From Engraulis encrasicolus (Eukaryota; Chordata; Actinopteri; Clupeiformes; Engraulidae), in NCBI RefSeq assembly GCF_034702125.1, contig NC_085876.1, forward strand, positions 19,907,578-19,971,577: 64,000 bases of DNA, in the 5' to 3' direction. Below are positions 51,180 to 63,659 of this stretch, piece after piece. The notes under the pieces were generated by a model that had not been told where the DNA came from, did not search any database, and saw nothing but the letters and a program-made list of their open reading frames with translations. Made by a program: the position numbers and the translations under genes. Each line of letters opens with the position of its first letter. Position 1 is the stretch's first letter.

Positions 51180-52447
51180 GTTATGTTGTCCAGGCCCATT
51201 AGAAATGCTTATTGTTAAGCAATTTTGTTTAAATAAATGTTTGATAGAATTAGCCTATCTGTGTTTGACATAGCCTACCACTTAGCCTACTGTAGGCCTA
51301 TAGCACTGTTCATTTTGGGATATGAGCCATGGTCTGATACCTGGCTTAAGAAACAGTCTTCCTTACTTGTAGGCCCTAGTCATTATTTCGGTAGGGCGCA
51401 TATTGGTATAATTTCATAATACCAGTCAGATTTATGTAGATAAAGAATCTATGTTTTTTTTTTTTTTAAGTTGTCCCTACCAAAGCTCAAGCCAAACCTA
51501 CGCCCTTGGCCATGGCATTACAGAGAGCCATAGTGCTTCGCTAAGGGGTTAAAGCCCTACATACAGTATGTCCAGTGCTTCAAAAAAAAAGGATTCAAGC
51601 AATGTATAGTAAAATGGTTCAAGTATACAGGAGCTCAAAATGTAACGCCGGTAGGAATAATTCATATAGATGTGGCAGTACAAAGTACAAAACTCCATAC
51701 ATACCCAGTAGATATATCACCATGTACTGCTGAATATACAGGTAGTCTTTTTTTAGATTTTGGTGAACAACAAATTTTGATTATGCTTTGTTATGTTTGT
51801 TTTGAATGACCAGATTTGGCAGAATTCATGGAAAAGGATAGGTTGTGAACAGGCAACACACAAAACTTAACTTAAAACCTGAGATTGTTATGCACTGCCC
51901 CTTTAACCCGTTAACACATGGCCTCTGGTATAAATTTGCTGTTACCATATGACTTAGTCCAAATGTAGGCTATTACTAAAGGTACGGTGGAATGTCATAC
52001 TAGTGTAGGGCTATGGGAGTTAAGCCTTTTCTACAACTATTACTGCGTTCCACTGGCCAATCAGCATCCACTTGGCATCTGCACATATTGTTACCTCTGC
52101 CAAGGTTTGTCAGTCTGTTTTCTGTTTGTCTGTTTGTCTATCAGCAGGATAACTCAAAAACCTATGTGTCGATTTGGCTGAAACTTTGTAAAATTTGACA
52201 TTCCAATTTCGAACTCCACAAAAAGAAGGCAGAAAGACTTGAAATAAAGATAGGGTGTAACATAGTCAAATGTTCTATCAAACAGCTTCCTTGGCCGGAG
52301 GTCTGCACTCTCTGAGTGCATTTCTAGTTCTGTATATTCCCTGTGCACTTTGTATCTGCAAGTGTTGTAGGCTATGATTATATCCTCGAAAAAGCGTAAA
52401 ATGCCAAATGTACAGTAATCTAATGTAATGTAATGGATTAGCTTCCA

Positions 52448-54359
52448 TTATGGGGCAGCGCTAAGGTCACTGCTGTTAGAGCTGGGAGGATGTACAGCTT
52501 GTCCCGGTCTCCCCCAGTGCGCCCCGAGGGAAGTGATGCCTCCGTTGTTGAAGCGTCCGCTGAGCAGGAGCAGTTCGCTCTCGCTGGACGTCGGGTAGTG
52601 GTTGAAGGTCAGGCCGGTGGGCTGCCCTGCCATCAGGAAGCGTCCCCTGTTGGTCACGAAAATCACCTGCTCTACGAAGTTGCTGGGGTTGAATTTGCCG
52701 GACACCTGGATGATGGCCTCGCCGTCGAACAGGATCATCTCCACGCGGTCGTTATTGCTGCGGCCGACTATGGGAGCCCACGAGAAGCCAAACTTCACCT
52801 GAAACCTGCAAAGAGAAAACATAAATACATCATTTTTATTCATGACAATGAATAAGCCAGTAAATGAGTGCAATAGTTTTTGCCGAGGATGCAAAATTCA
52901 AGGACAAAGGCAATGTAGGAAAATGTGACAAAGCCCTGAGAGGGGATAACTTTTTAAAATTATTATTAAAAATATAATAATAATAATAAGAAAATATAAT
53001 AATATAATATAATAATAATATTTTTATATAAATTAAAATTTGAGTTCATTCATTAGACCTTTTTTGTCTTGTAATAAAGCCTTTTGTGCCCTGTTTTAGA
53101 AGTATTGCAACGTCAAATTTGTAGTAACTACTATAGCCAACCTAATACCAAGGTTTTGAAAGCCTTTTCCTCAGTTCCTCAATGTTAGCGTAGTTACTGC
53201 ACTTTGCCTTTGGGGGGCAGTATGCAGCATTGACAGAGAGAATACAGAGAGAGAGGTTCCATTGGCCCATTTTTTCCGGGTTCTATTATTGCAAGGGGGG
53301 GGGGGATCCCCCTTTAGGCAGACCTAGGCAGACCTAAGGACTGTTCTATTCAATGCTAGGAGTATTATGACACGCCCCTTTAGGCAGACCATAACCTGGT
53401 CACGTTAGGTGCCCATAGAAACCTATTATGTTGGCATATCTCTATATACTTAAAGAATCTCTGGCATTGACGTGCATGGTGGTGGTTAGGTAAAAGGGAG
53501 ATAAGTGTGAAGAGGCAATGAGCAGGTGAGCAGGTTTTACCCAACGAGCTGGTTGTTGTTGACCTCCCAGACTCTGAGTGCGGTGATGCGTCCCTCTCCA
53601 GAGGTGACGAAGCCGGTGCCTGTGCCACTGCCCACGGGCACCGAGAATGAGTAGTGATCCGGCAGATCTGTGAAGACACGGCAATCGCCAAGGCAGACAG
53701 ACGCCCAGAACATCTGAGTCATCAAGGGAAAAAAAAGCTCCCCGCTGTTAACACCCCTCCTCCATCCCCTGCTTCTCCTCTCCTCTCCTCTCCTCTCCTC
53801 TCCTCTCCTCTCCTCTCTCCTCTTCTCTTCTTCTCCTCTCCTCTCCTCTCCTCTCCTCTCCTCTCCTCTCCTCTTCTTCTCTTCTTCTCCTCTCCTCTCC
53901 TCTCCTCTTCTTCTCTCCTTCTCTCCTCCTCTCCCCTTCTCTCCTTCTCTCCTCCTCTCCCCCTTTCTCCTCTCGCCACCCCATTTCTGCATGGCTGAAA
54001 ACCAACTGATAAGGTCGGGTAAATTGCTCGCAAGAGATCTCCTGCAGATCCTTATGTTGACAGGTGCTGGCTGTGAGATCTGCTGGATATCTGATATAAA
54101 GAAAGCTATGTGGACGCATCCAAAAAGTCAGAGAAAAGTCACCGGTGCTGGACCAAACATAATATAACTGAAAGGAAAATAAAGGTTGTGCCATTCAATT
54201 GTTGGGAGCATCAAACAGTGTTGCGGACCTTTATTTTCTCTTCAGCTACAGTATGTGGACACACAGTCAGAGTCACTGGTAGCTTTGGCCGGCCCCAGGA
54301 CAAATAATCTGAAAGGATCCTCCCAACACCAACCTGCCCCCCCTCCCCCACAACGCGCG

Positions 54360-54441
<82 letters not shown>

Positions 54442-54459
54442 CACGCACGCACACACACA

Positions 54460-54527
<68 letters not shown>

Positions 54528-54664
54528 CACGCACAATACATTCTACAGAGCAACAAGAACCCAATTCTGTGCAATCCAAAAAGACGGACCTAGTGCATGC
54601 AGAGATACTTACCCTGGGCCAGTGTACTGGCCATCAGGAGACACAGGGGCAGGAATTTGAACAT
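52448..54664 (-). CDS. ZG16-like secreted jacalin-type lectin C
   Basis: Minus-strand CDS exons 54613-54664, 53541-53667 and 52448-52805 join to 178 residues, introns again in phase 1 then 2. The signal is [17 protein letters not shown]. The jacalin-type domain reads [68 protein letters not shown]. The mature protein has no cysteine. The ZG16 GxxxD site reads NGGIT, the same Asp-to-Thr change as in A and B. A proline/serine-rich tail follows the domain, with an N-glycosylation sequon (NSS). The [14 protein letters not shown] block shared with B suggests that B and C are the closer pair. Start codon chosen because it opens the hydrophobic signal. Confidence 0.92.
53275..53470. repeat. Interspersed repeat, inverted copy of 5160-5345
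   Basis: Located in lectin C intron 2; includes TTATGACACGCCCCTTTAGG. Confidence 0.75.
53772..53982. repeat. Polypyrimidine (TCTCC)n tract in lectin C intron 1
   Basis: About 210 bp with almost no purines on the + strand. Long Glu/Arg frames on the other strand are artefacts. Confidence 0.95.
54360..54534. repeat. (CA)n(CACG)n microsatellite in lectin C intron 1
   Basis: CA repeats passing into GCAC repeats, ending about 80 bp from the signal-peptide exon. Confidence 0.95.
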
Positions 54665-55580
54665 GTCTATGGATGGTAAAGACACAAGCATGTGTTTAAC
54701 AGTGTTAGGCAAGTTACTCAAAAACTGTAATGCATTACTGATTACATGTTATTGTCTTTTCAAAATAATCCCTTACACTAAGTAATCCCTTACAGTAAGG
54801 CATTACACTACTTTTGCATTACTCTAGTTAAATTTCACCAAAATAACTGTAGGCCTAAATATGCGGATATGGCAATTTATGACTGTGTGAATCAAGCTCA
54901 TGAGTCATGGTTTTTCACCTCCCATCCAGGAAGTGATTTTGGCAGCAAGCATACTAAAAACTATGAGGTTCAGTTCTGACCCACCACACTGAATACCACT
55001 AAAATCCAGGTCTTTGTAATGCAACTGTAAAACTGCAAAAGTTATTTAGCATTGTAACTACCTAATTATTACATGACTGCATTACAGCAAAAAGTAATGC
55101 ATCACAGTAATTAATTAGCCTACTTTTGTAATGCATTACTGCCCAACACTGGTGTTGAAATCTTGCATTGCATTGCATTGCATTGACATGCGTGTTACTG
55201 AATTCACACAATATGCATTATGCGTTTTCACATTGCTGTTACAATGGCACATCAAGTGACTGTGGGGTATGATAGTGAAATATGGGCTTCCAATCGCAGC
55301 CTAAACATCTAAAAATGGTTTCAGGTTGACCAACTGAAATTTCCCAACGATTTCACACTTTAACAGTAGTTCAACGCATGTGACAAATAAAGATCCTTAT
55401 ATACTTGTAAATCTACTATCACGCTTGTTTTTCATCATTCAAACGATGCTGACTCTGGTTGTGCTAGCTGTCGGAGAATTTGTTGCTTGTCTTTGTATAT
55501 CAATATTTGATGCACAATTTGTCAAACCCTGTAATTTCCGCCACTTTTACCAAACATCACTCATGAAACACACTGCTGAC

Positions 55581-55946
55581 TTAAAGGGACACTGTGCAGG
55601 AAATGGTCAAAAAAGGTACTGCAACTATGCTGCTCATTGAAACTGGGTTGGCTATCGACAAATTTGATATTTACATGAAAGTTTACCAAGTACTAAACAA
55701 ATATTTGTAGTATGGCCCAAGTAGAGTCATTTTTGCAGCTAAAAATGACTATTTTTGGAAATTCAAAATGGTGGACCATGGAGAAGATCCCCCTTTTCAT
55801 GTATGAAAAGTGCAATTTTTCCGGTCATAATGAATACTTAGAATATGATGGTAGTGGTAAGTATTCATGAAAAAGGTAACATTAATGAAAGGGCAGCATG
55901 AATTCTGGAAATAAACAACTAAAAATCTCACACCGTGTCCCTTTAA
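55581..55946. mobile_element. piggyBac-like MITE (TTAA)
   Basis: Left end TTAAAGGGACACTGTG, right end CACCGTGTCCCTTTAA, with TTAA at both borders. Lies between the 5' UTR exon and the signal exon of lectin C. Confidence 0.8.
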
Positions 55947-56096
55947 TGTAGCCTATAAAAGAATGCATACATTAAAAAATAAAATAAAATAAAAATAAAA
56001 GTCCTGATACTGAATGCTTCAATAGCCAATGTCTCCAAACTGATCCAAAGCTCAGAATGCAAAACTGAAATTGCTATGTGTGTAGGTTTTACTCAC

Positions 56097-56211
56097 CGAC
56101 TTAGAGCTGTGAGATTTAGATCTCTTCTCCTAAAACACAAAACACTTGCACCACCAAGACTACTACTGAAAGAAATATTCTAGCTCTTTGCACATGCTGC
56201 AGGTATTTATA
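56097..56211 (-). promoter_or_regulatory. TATA box and 5' UTR exon of lectin C
   Basis: Minus-strand TATAAATA at 56204-56211 implies a start near 56180. The untranslated exon ends at 56097 before a GTGAGT donor. Same layout as lectin B. Confidence 0.65.
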
Positions 56212-56248
56212 CCCCGGCCTTGTTAAACTGGGGGCCTATAGTACTGAG

Positions 56249-56533
56249 CAGGGCCGCATTAAGATGGCCAGGGGCCCCTAAACTACAGGTTACTGCGGGC
56301 CCCCCCCCCGGAAGGCGAATTTTGGGACAAATTTACATAGACAGTGTCATAATTAAGAGCTAGGAATTCATGGTAGCATGTCTACCAACTGTACTAAACA
56401 TAACAAATGACTTTTTCAATATTGCATCTTCTCACAAAACTGCCATTTTTCACTTTTGTCTAATCAGCGGGCCCCTGGCAGGTGGGGGCCCTAGGCTGCA
56501 GCCATATCTAGCCTGTGGGTTAACCCGGCCCTG
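56249..56533. mobile_element. hAT-like MITE upstream of lectin C
   Basis: Ends CAGGGCCGCATTAAG and AACCCGGCCCTG; perfect 8-bp duplication GTACTGAG. It sits about 40 bp upstream of the TATA box. Confidence 0.88.
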
Positions 56534-56964
56534 GTACTGAGTTATGTGTTGATTGACATGGCTAATGATCCATTGTGATGTCTTAAGCTTAAATTCTTTG
56601 CATTGTCTCCATCATGGCATGTTGCATCACACGCGTTCAAGGGTGTGCCGACGAACAATTCTTGGAAAATGCCTGTTTTTCTTGTTCAAATACAAATCAA
56701 CCAGGCTGTCACTAGCCTGAAATAGATGAGTGAGCTTAACAGCTAATCCTTAAATGTCAAGTGTCATTTATTTCTCATAAATAGAAGATATTATTTTCTG
56801 CACCATGATGGGGGATTACTATCCTGGAACAGGTTCCTGCTTGATGTACAGACTTCAGAATAAGAATTTGAATGAATTAATGAAACTTTATTGTCATTGT
56901 ACAGGTACAAGGAAATTGGTAAAGTGCAGATGCTCACGGTGCTTAAAAATCAACAAAGAAACCT

Positions 56965-59900
56965 ATATATAATAATAATAATAATAATTGTATTTGTATA
57001 GCACTGTGTCATACAAGGCATGTAACTCAAAGTGCTTAACAAATGGAAGAAAAAAACATCGTTAGAGATAGATTTAAAAGGAGAGGTATAGAGGAGAGGC
57101 AGAAAAAGCAGGAAGGCAGAGGAAGAAGAGATAGACAGAGAATGTAGAGTCATAAGGTCAACGTAGGATAAGACCAGGATTCTTAGATGTGTAAGGTCCA
57201 TAGTGGCTGGGCCTATCATAAGTCATAGATAGTCACACAGAGATTGGGCGCTCAGGTGCGGCCCCTGGTGGCATCAGGGGTGAGGAAAAACTCCCTTTCG
57301 CTTGATTCATAGTTTGTAAGGGGGAAAAAAAGCTCAGTGAAGTCTGAGAAAAAAAAAGACCCCCTATAGTCAGGAAGAAACCTCAGGCAGAGACCAGCGG
57401 CCACCTAGGGGAGCCCCCTGCCAGGGCTGGTTGCGAGTAGTAAGGGCGCTGCGGCAGCTGGGACACTATGACGCCTTGGCAGCTAGGAAGTTTGGCAAGG
57501 ATGAAGAGGTGGGTCTTCAGCTGCTTCTTGAAGGAGTCGACGGAGGTGGCTGATCGGATCTCGATGGGGAGGGCGTTCCATCTCTTGGGCGCATAGCAGG
57601 CAAATGCGGCGTCGCCGATCTTCTTCTGCGGGGGGGTGGGGGTCCTTAGCAGCTTGGCATCAGTGGACCTGAGCTCGAGCAGGGGCATAAAAAGAGAGCA
57701 TGTCTGAGATATAACTAGGGGCAAGTCCATTTAATGCTTTAAATACTGTGAGCAGAATCTTAAAGTCGATTCTGTGTGAGACAGGTAACCAGTGCAGGTC
57801 TGCCAAGACAGGAGAGATGTGCTCTCTCATTCTGGTTCTTGTTAGGATTCTTGCCGCAGAATTTTGAATGAAGTTGCAATTTGTCAATTAATTTTTTTGG
57901 GAGAGACCAGAGAAGAGAGCATTGCAGTAGTCTATCCTACTGGTGACAAAGGCATGAATACGTTTTCTCAGCGTCTTGTCGGGGGGGGCAAGCCGCGCAC
58001 TTTGTTGACATTTCTAAGATGGAAAAAAGCAGATTTTGTTATCTTGTTGATGTGAGGCTCAAAGCTCAAATCCGAGTCTATGACCACACCTAGGCTAGTA
58101 ACCTTATCTTTAATGTGCATGCTTAGGTCACCTAGGCTTGAGTGGAGTTTTGCACGTTTTTCCTTAGGCCCAATGAGCAACACTTCAGTTTTATCCTCAT
58201 TTAATTTTAGGAAGTTACTGTTCATCCAATCTGTGATGGCAGACATGCATTTAGTCAAGGCATGAATGGCAGTGGTTTGGCTAGGCTCGACAGAGATATA
58301 TAGTTGAGTGTCATCGGCATAGCTATGAAAATCAACATTATGCTCTCTGATGATGGAGCCCAGGGGCAACATATAGAGAGAGAAGAGGAGAGGGCCCAAG
58401 CAACTACCCTGAGCAACTCCAAAAGGCACATCATACAAACCCCAACTCCGATGAAGTTGGGACGTTTGGTAAACAGTGAATAAAATCAAAATGCTATCAT
58501 TTTCAAAACATTCAATCTATTCATTAGATGGAGAATAGTGAAAAGACAACATATTAAGTGTTAAAACCGAGAAAAAATATTGTTTTGGGGGACATATGTA
58601 CTCATTTCTAATTTGATAAATCCAACACGTCTCAAAAGAGTTGGGACGGGGACAATAAATGGCAGCAAATATCGAGGAATACTAAAAACAAAACAAAAGA
58701 CAACACTTAACAGTTAAATACATTAACCGATGAGATGATTTTATATAAAAAACAGTGGTAATTCCTATCTTGGACATGATTTCACCAGCTTAAATGGTGG
58801 GTGTATTCCTTGTCATGTTTTGCAATGTTTTCCTTTCTGTAGTGCTTACAGTGTGACAGGTCTTGACCAAAAGCCCACCATTTTATCACCTGCTGGTCCT
58901 TATGATGGAGCCAAACTGTTAAAACATAGTAGAGAATGCAATTTGACCTTACTATGTGGCAGTAATCGAAGATCTCTCTTCAAAATATAATGCATGAGTG
59001 GCTTTTCATGCCGTTTAAAACCCATGTATACCATTAAGCACTGTATTTAACTCTACAGATGAGTGACAACATCTTAACCAATGCACTACTGCACCCGCAT
59101 ACCATCAAGGAGGCTGACTTTTGAAGTTAGCACTAACACAAGTTGGATGGTCCATTTTCACTGTAGCACAGGATGTGCAATGCTCTATTATTGTCAAAAA
59201 GAATGGACTTCTACAACTTCTGCTGACTTCTGTAAGCAAAGGACAGTTTCCCATGTCTTCTGGGTTTATTTCAAGTGAGCTCAGGTGCTTAGGAGAATGT
59301 TACACCCCTGTATCATTTGCACGCATTAAGCATTCTTAATATGGTCAATTTTCAATAGCTCTAGCACTCCAGGAATTAGAGTGAGATTACAGCCAATATA
59401 TATTTCATGGTGTCATGAACCTATACAATGATTTTAGTAAGAAAAATATGTCTTATATACACTCAATCGTGGTAAATCAAAGGGAATTAAAAAATGTATG
59501 TAATAACTATGGTAATTATTCCCTTTGCATCTTTAATTCTGAGTGACTCAGCCTCTCTGTGATGATCTTATACCTGGACACCTATATTGTCCGTCAGTAC
59601 AATTCATTTTGAAATGTTCTTCTTTGTTGTTTGATCTTATTTGGATGTTTACTAAATTTCACTGATCCCTGTCCCAACTTATTTGAGACGTGCTGGATTT
59701 ATCAAATTAGAAATGAGTACATATGTCCCCCAAAACAATATTTTTTCTCGGTTTTAACACTTAATATGTTGTCTTTTCACTATTCTCCATCTAATGAATA
59801 GATTTAATGTTTTGAAAATGATAGCATTTTGATTTTATTCACTGTTTACCAAACGTCCCAACTTCATCGGAGTTGGGGTTTGTACTTGTTGGAGACGTGT

Positions 59901-60395
59901 TCTCCGATGGTGACAAAAAACTGCCTTCCTGTAATATATGTTTTGAACCACTCTAAGACGTGACCGGACAAGCCTACCCAAGATTCAAGGCGGTCAATTA
60001 GTATGTTGTGGTCTATCGTGTCAAAGGCGGCACTGAGGTCGAGGAGGATAAGTGCTGAAACTTTGTTTGCGGCAGTGCTGAGCCTAAGATCACTTATTAT
60101 TTTGGTTAGTGCTGTTTCGGTGCTATGGTTGGCTCTAAAGCCTGATTGGAATTTTTCCAAGATATCATTCCCAGCCAGATGTTGATTAAGCTGTTTAAAT
60201 ACAACTTTTTCTAGTACCTTGCTTATAAAGGGGTGGTTTGATATAGGTCTGTAGTTGTTTAAAGAATTCTGATCTAAGTTTGTCTTTTTTAGGAGTGGCT
60301 TTACCATGGCTGTTTTGAATGAGCTTGGAAAAATGCCTGTAAGCATAGAGGTGTTAACAATTTGCAGTAAAGGTGCTGCTAAGCAACCAAGTATG
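56965..60395 (-). mobile_element. L2-like LINE, 5'-truncated and interrupted
   Basis: Minus-strand reverse transcriptase remains: finger/palm blocks NYRPISNHPFISKVLEK, FQSGFRANHSTETAL, LDLSAAFDTIDH (60346-59885), then after an insertion [20 protein letters not shown] and the catalytic YADD in [11 protein letters not shown] (58489-57968). Later segments (57887-57383) are in other frames and include HWLPVSHRIDFKILL and RWNALPIEIRSA, typical of LINE C termini. The 3' end is TTGTATTTGTATAGC-like sequence with an (AAT)n tail near 56970. Not active: frameshifted and split. Confidence 0.85.
58436..59882. mobile_element. DNA transposon with ~205-bp inverted repeats, TA duplication, inside the LINE
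   Basis: Termini CAAACCCCAACTCCGATGAA and TTCATCGGAGTTGGGGTTTG; the inverted repeats continue inward for about 200 bp. TA on both sides (58434-58435 and 59883-59884) marks a mariner-type or similar target. No transposase frame is visible in the ~1-kb interior. Removing it restores the LINE reading frame exactly. Confidence 0.88.
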
Positions 60396-60419
60396 TTTTT
60401 TAGCAGGTATATATACTGT

Positions 60420-61200
60420 ATAAAAATAATTCAGATTTTAAAAAGTCAGCTGTGCAAAATTAAGTGTGTAGATTGCTTTTGGATAAAAACTGTCTTTTAG
60501 CCTGTTTGTTTTTGTACCCAGAGCCCTGTAACGCCTGCCTGATGGCAGCAGCTCAAACAGTTTATGTCCAGTATGGTAGGGGTCTCTGATGATTTGCTTG
60601 GCTTTCTTTAGACAGCGACAGGAGAACAACTCCTATAAAGAGGGCAGGGGACAGCTGGTGATCTTCTGAGCTGTGCTGACCACTCTCTGAAGAGCTCTTC
60701 TGTCCGCTGCTGTGCAGCTGGAATACCACACACATAAACAGTATGTTGGGATGCTCTCTATGGAGCTCCGGTAGAAGGCCACCAGTAGACTTTGGGGTAG
60801 ATGGTTAGCCCGTAAGACCCTAAGGAAGTACAGTCTCTGTTGTGCCTTCTTGATGGTGGCAGTGGTGTTGGTGTTCCAAGTAAGGTCGTCCCTCAGATGC
60901 ACGCTCAGGAAGCGGAAATCAGAGACCCTCTCCACACAGGCCCCATCGATGACCAGCGGTTGAATGTTAGCCTTTGTCCTCCTGTAGTCCACTATCAACT
61001 CCTTTGTTTTTGTGATGTTTAGGAACAGGTTGTTCTCCTTGCACCAGACCGATAGACGCTGCACCTCTTCCCTGTATGCAGTTTCGTCTCCCTTGGAGAT
61101 GAGACCTACGATGGTGGTGTCATCAGCAAACTTGATGATACTATTGCTGGAGTGATAGGGGGTGCAGTCGTGAGTGTATAGGGTGTACATAGGGTTCTAT
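60420..61200 (-). mobile_element. Second LINE fragment, reverse transcriptase 3' part
   Basis: Frame 61190-60633 has the catalytic FADD motif (IIKFADDTTIVGL), NLFLNITKTKELIVDYRR and RRALQRVVSTAQKI. A shifted frame 60629-60438 continues with CLKKAKQIIRDPYH and LLPSGRRYRAL. This is a different family from the L2-like element, perhaps Rex/CR1-type. Truncated at both ends. Confidence 0.8.
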
Positions 61201-61486
61201 TTGTAGTCCAATGTTCATAACGGATGCTGTTGCTTTACCCATTTTTTAATGAACTGTATGGACTCCTTACCATTATCAATCTACACAGTTGCAGTATCTG
61301 CTGTGAGTTTAAGTTTAATGTCTGTAGGCTATGTAGAGCATGCCATGCATGTGGTCGTTATAAGGACATTCAAGACAAATCGTTTAACATGCTAAACTTT
61401 TACAGAGGGGATTTAAGAATGTTTTCGTGATCTCGTGATTTCGTTAGCAGGCGAAGGCAAGTCAGATAAAAGGAGCATATAGTGGT

Positions 61487-61487
61487 G

Positions 61488-61516
<29 letters not shown>
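61487..61516. repeat. (TG)n microsatellite
   Basis: Short TG run followed by a G-run. Confidence 0.9.
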
Positions 61517-61518
<2 letters not shown>

Positions 61519-61524
61519 GGGGGG

Positions 61525-61710
61525 TTAGAGATATGTCTGAGGGGTTATTTTACCAGTCCAGTCACCTATGACCAATCTCTTTCTGTGTGACATTTTTGTG
61601 CCATTAAAAAGCTGGATGGCCCTGGGGACAAAGGACCTTTGAAGCCTGTCTGTCAGTCTTGCAGGAGATGGCACTGAATCCGTAGCTGAACAGGCTTCTC
61701 TGTTTGGCAA
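61525..61710 (-). mobile_element. Possible LINE C-terminal fragment
   Basis: Short frame with RLTDRLQRSFVPRAIQLFN, a motif common at the end of fish LINE ORF2 proteins. Too short to classify. Confidence 0.45.
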
Positions 61711-61959
61711 AGACTGACGTGCAAGAGTGTTTGATACTCAATAGCAATTCAAGGTCAATAGGTCAGGTCAGCAGTTCACCTTAATGTTTTAGGACTTTTC
61801 GTCAGCTCAAGTTGAACTTTCACCTTTGGCCTTTCCTCGTACTTCGGTTGAGACGACTTGTTCCTCTGAACTATGGCACCGGGCTGGGCAGTAAAGAGGA
61901 CAGGTCAGGAGGTCATTGCTACAAGTTTATAAAGTGCTCCAACGAGTTTGGAAGCAGTA

Positions 61960-62120
61960 GCTTAACCTGTTAAGACACAGCATTATAAATGTGCTATTAC
62001 CAGAATGCCAATGACCAAGTCGTAGTCCATTACTAAAGGCCCTGTGTTATGTCATAGTAGTGTAGTACTAACTTTTCAGTGCCTATTACAGCATGCCACT
62101 GGTGGAACAGTGTGCATTAT
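61960..62120. repeat. Interspersed repeat family D copy (reverse)
   Basis: Contains CCTGTTAAGACACAGCATTA, CCAATGACCAAGTCGTAG and GTGCATTATGGGGCTA, the complement of the copy at 1264-1436. Confidence 0.65.
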
Positions 62121-62298
62121 GGGGCTACAAAAGATGAGTCAGTGTTGCTTGCTGATTATTATGGGGTGTGAATGTGCATTTCCCTTTCACATGATCACCC
62201 AGTGCCCCATTTCTCACAAGCGTTGTTGCTAATCACTTACCAAGAGATGAATGATGCAATTCAAGGCACTCTTCGTCTTCATTAAAAAGCTTTTAATT

Positions 62299-62430
62299 AA
62301 ATGTAGCTAGTTCATATTTGAACATTTAAATTTGCCAACATGTTTCGGCCAAACATTGGCCTTCTTCAGGGCTTTGAAGCCGAAACATGTTGGTAAATTT
62401 GAATGTTCAAATATGAACTAGCTACATTTA
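62299..62430. repeat. Foldback element with CTGAAGAAGG core (on -)
   Basis: Arms of about 52 bp include AGCTAGTTCATATTTGAACA and its inverse. On the minus strand the core reads CCTGAAGAAGGCC...GGCCGAAACATG. Confidence 0.85.
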
Positions 62431-63577
62431 AGCCCGCCTTTGTTTAACCACTTACCAACTTTGAGTAGGGAGTCAATGGGAAATTACAATAAAACAACAA
62501 TTTGTTAGCATAGTTGGCAACAGCAGTGTCGAGAAACATTCCCTAGACCAGTAAGCATTAAAAAGCACTAGTCTGTATTTCCCGTTGTCACATGACGGCC
62601 TGTTCTGAAAATAGCGGTCAGAGGTGTCAAAAGTAAAAGTATAGTCATGGTGTAAGTGTAACACTAGCGCATTATATTATACACTTGTAACACCATTTAC
62701 TCCATTGTAACTGATGTGATAGATAGACTGTTGTTAATGGAAAAAACTAAAAACCTAATGAGAACTCACCAACTTGATTCCTGTGTTGGAAGGAAACTGT
62801 GTTTCTTCTTTTACTTTTACTTTTGACACCTCTGATAGTGGTCTAATAGTGGCTACCGATGTCTGCACTAAAACTCAGTGGATTTTCTTTGTACTGTTGC
62901 CTCTTAGTGCTGATATACAGGTCCATTATTACTTGCTGAGAAAAAAGACTGCATCATAATAACCAGGTACGCCGACAAGGGGGGCAAAGGGGTCATTTGT
63001 CCCAGGCCCAGGGAGTTGGGGTGGGGGTGGGGGGGCATAATTACCTCCACATTGCATTGCATGTAGTGGGTGGGGGGCCCTTGCAGATCACTTTGTCCTG
63101 GGCTCAACCAAAGCTCTCTGCGGCCCTGATAATAACATTGGCATGACCTTACCAAGGGTCATGGATATAAAGACTTGACCATTGCCATTTCAGCTATTGC
63201 CATTCCCATTCCCAACAAACTTGGAATCTGCACAAAAGGTGACTAGTGTCACAGCACAAATATCAATGATTGGCCACTTGCCTTATGTCACTGGAATATA
63301 GGCCTACATTGCTGGTAATGTGAAAATGAAATGCCGCTGATGCAAAATGAGGTAGTGGATATGGAAAACAAAAACAATAGCATAGACTATGTTATGCAAA
63401 TAAAAGGCAGGCTACAACAGAATTGAATTAATTTATCTAAGAAGTACAAGATATTACATAGTTGTTACAACACTTATTCCACTATGCCTAATGATGGTTG
63501 TTATCATTACCATCATCATCATGATCATTATTATTATTATTACTGTATTATTATCATTATTTTTATTTTTATTTTTA

Positions 63578-63659
<82 letters not shown>

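Larger units (their letters stand above)
48666..51508. mobile_element. hAT-like transposon inserted in a family E repeat
   Basis: Ends CATGGGCGTAG and CTACGCCCTTG are inverted (1 mismatch), start CA and finish TG, and are flanked by a perfect 8-bp duplication GCCATGGC (48658-48665 and 51509-51516). Removing it rejoins a family E repeat. A short frame at about 48883-49083 ends SPPKKKRTTVIRSYATSS and could be a transposase remnant, but no catalytic domain is visible. Contains a second hAT-like insertion and a (TC)n tract. Confidence 0.85.

Noticed and set aside
53537..54194. Glu/Arg-rich frames on the minus strand
   Set aside because: Translation of a polypurine tract; only 53541-53667 is genuine coding sequence (lectin C exon 2).
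57383..61190. Minus-strand frames as possible host genes
   Set aside because: They carry LINE reverse transcriptase motifs (YADD, FADD), are frameshifted and interrupted, so they are transposon remains.
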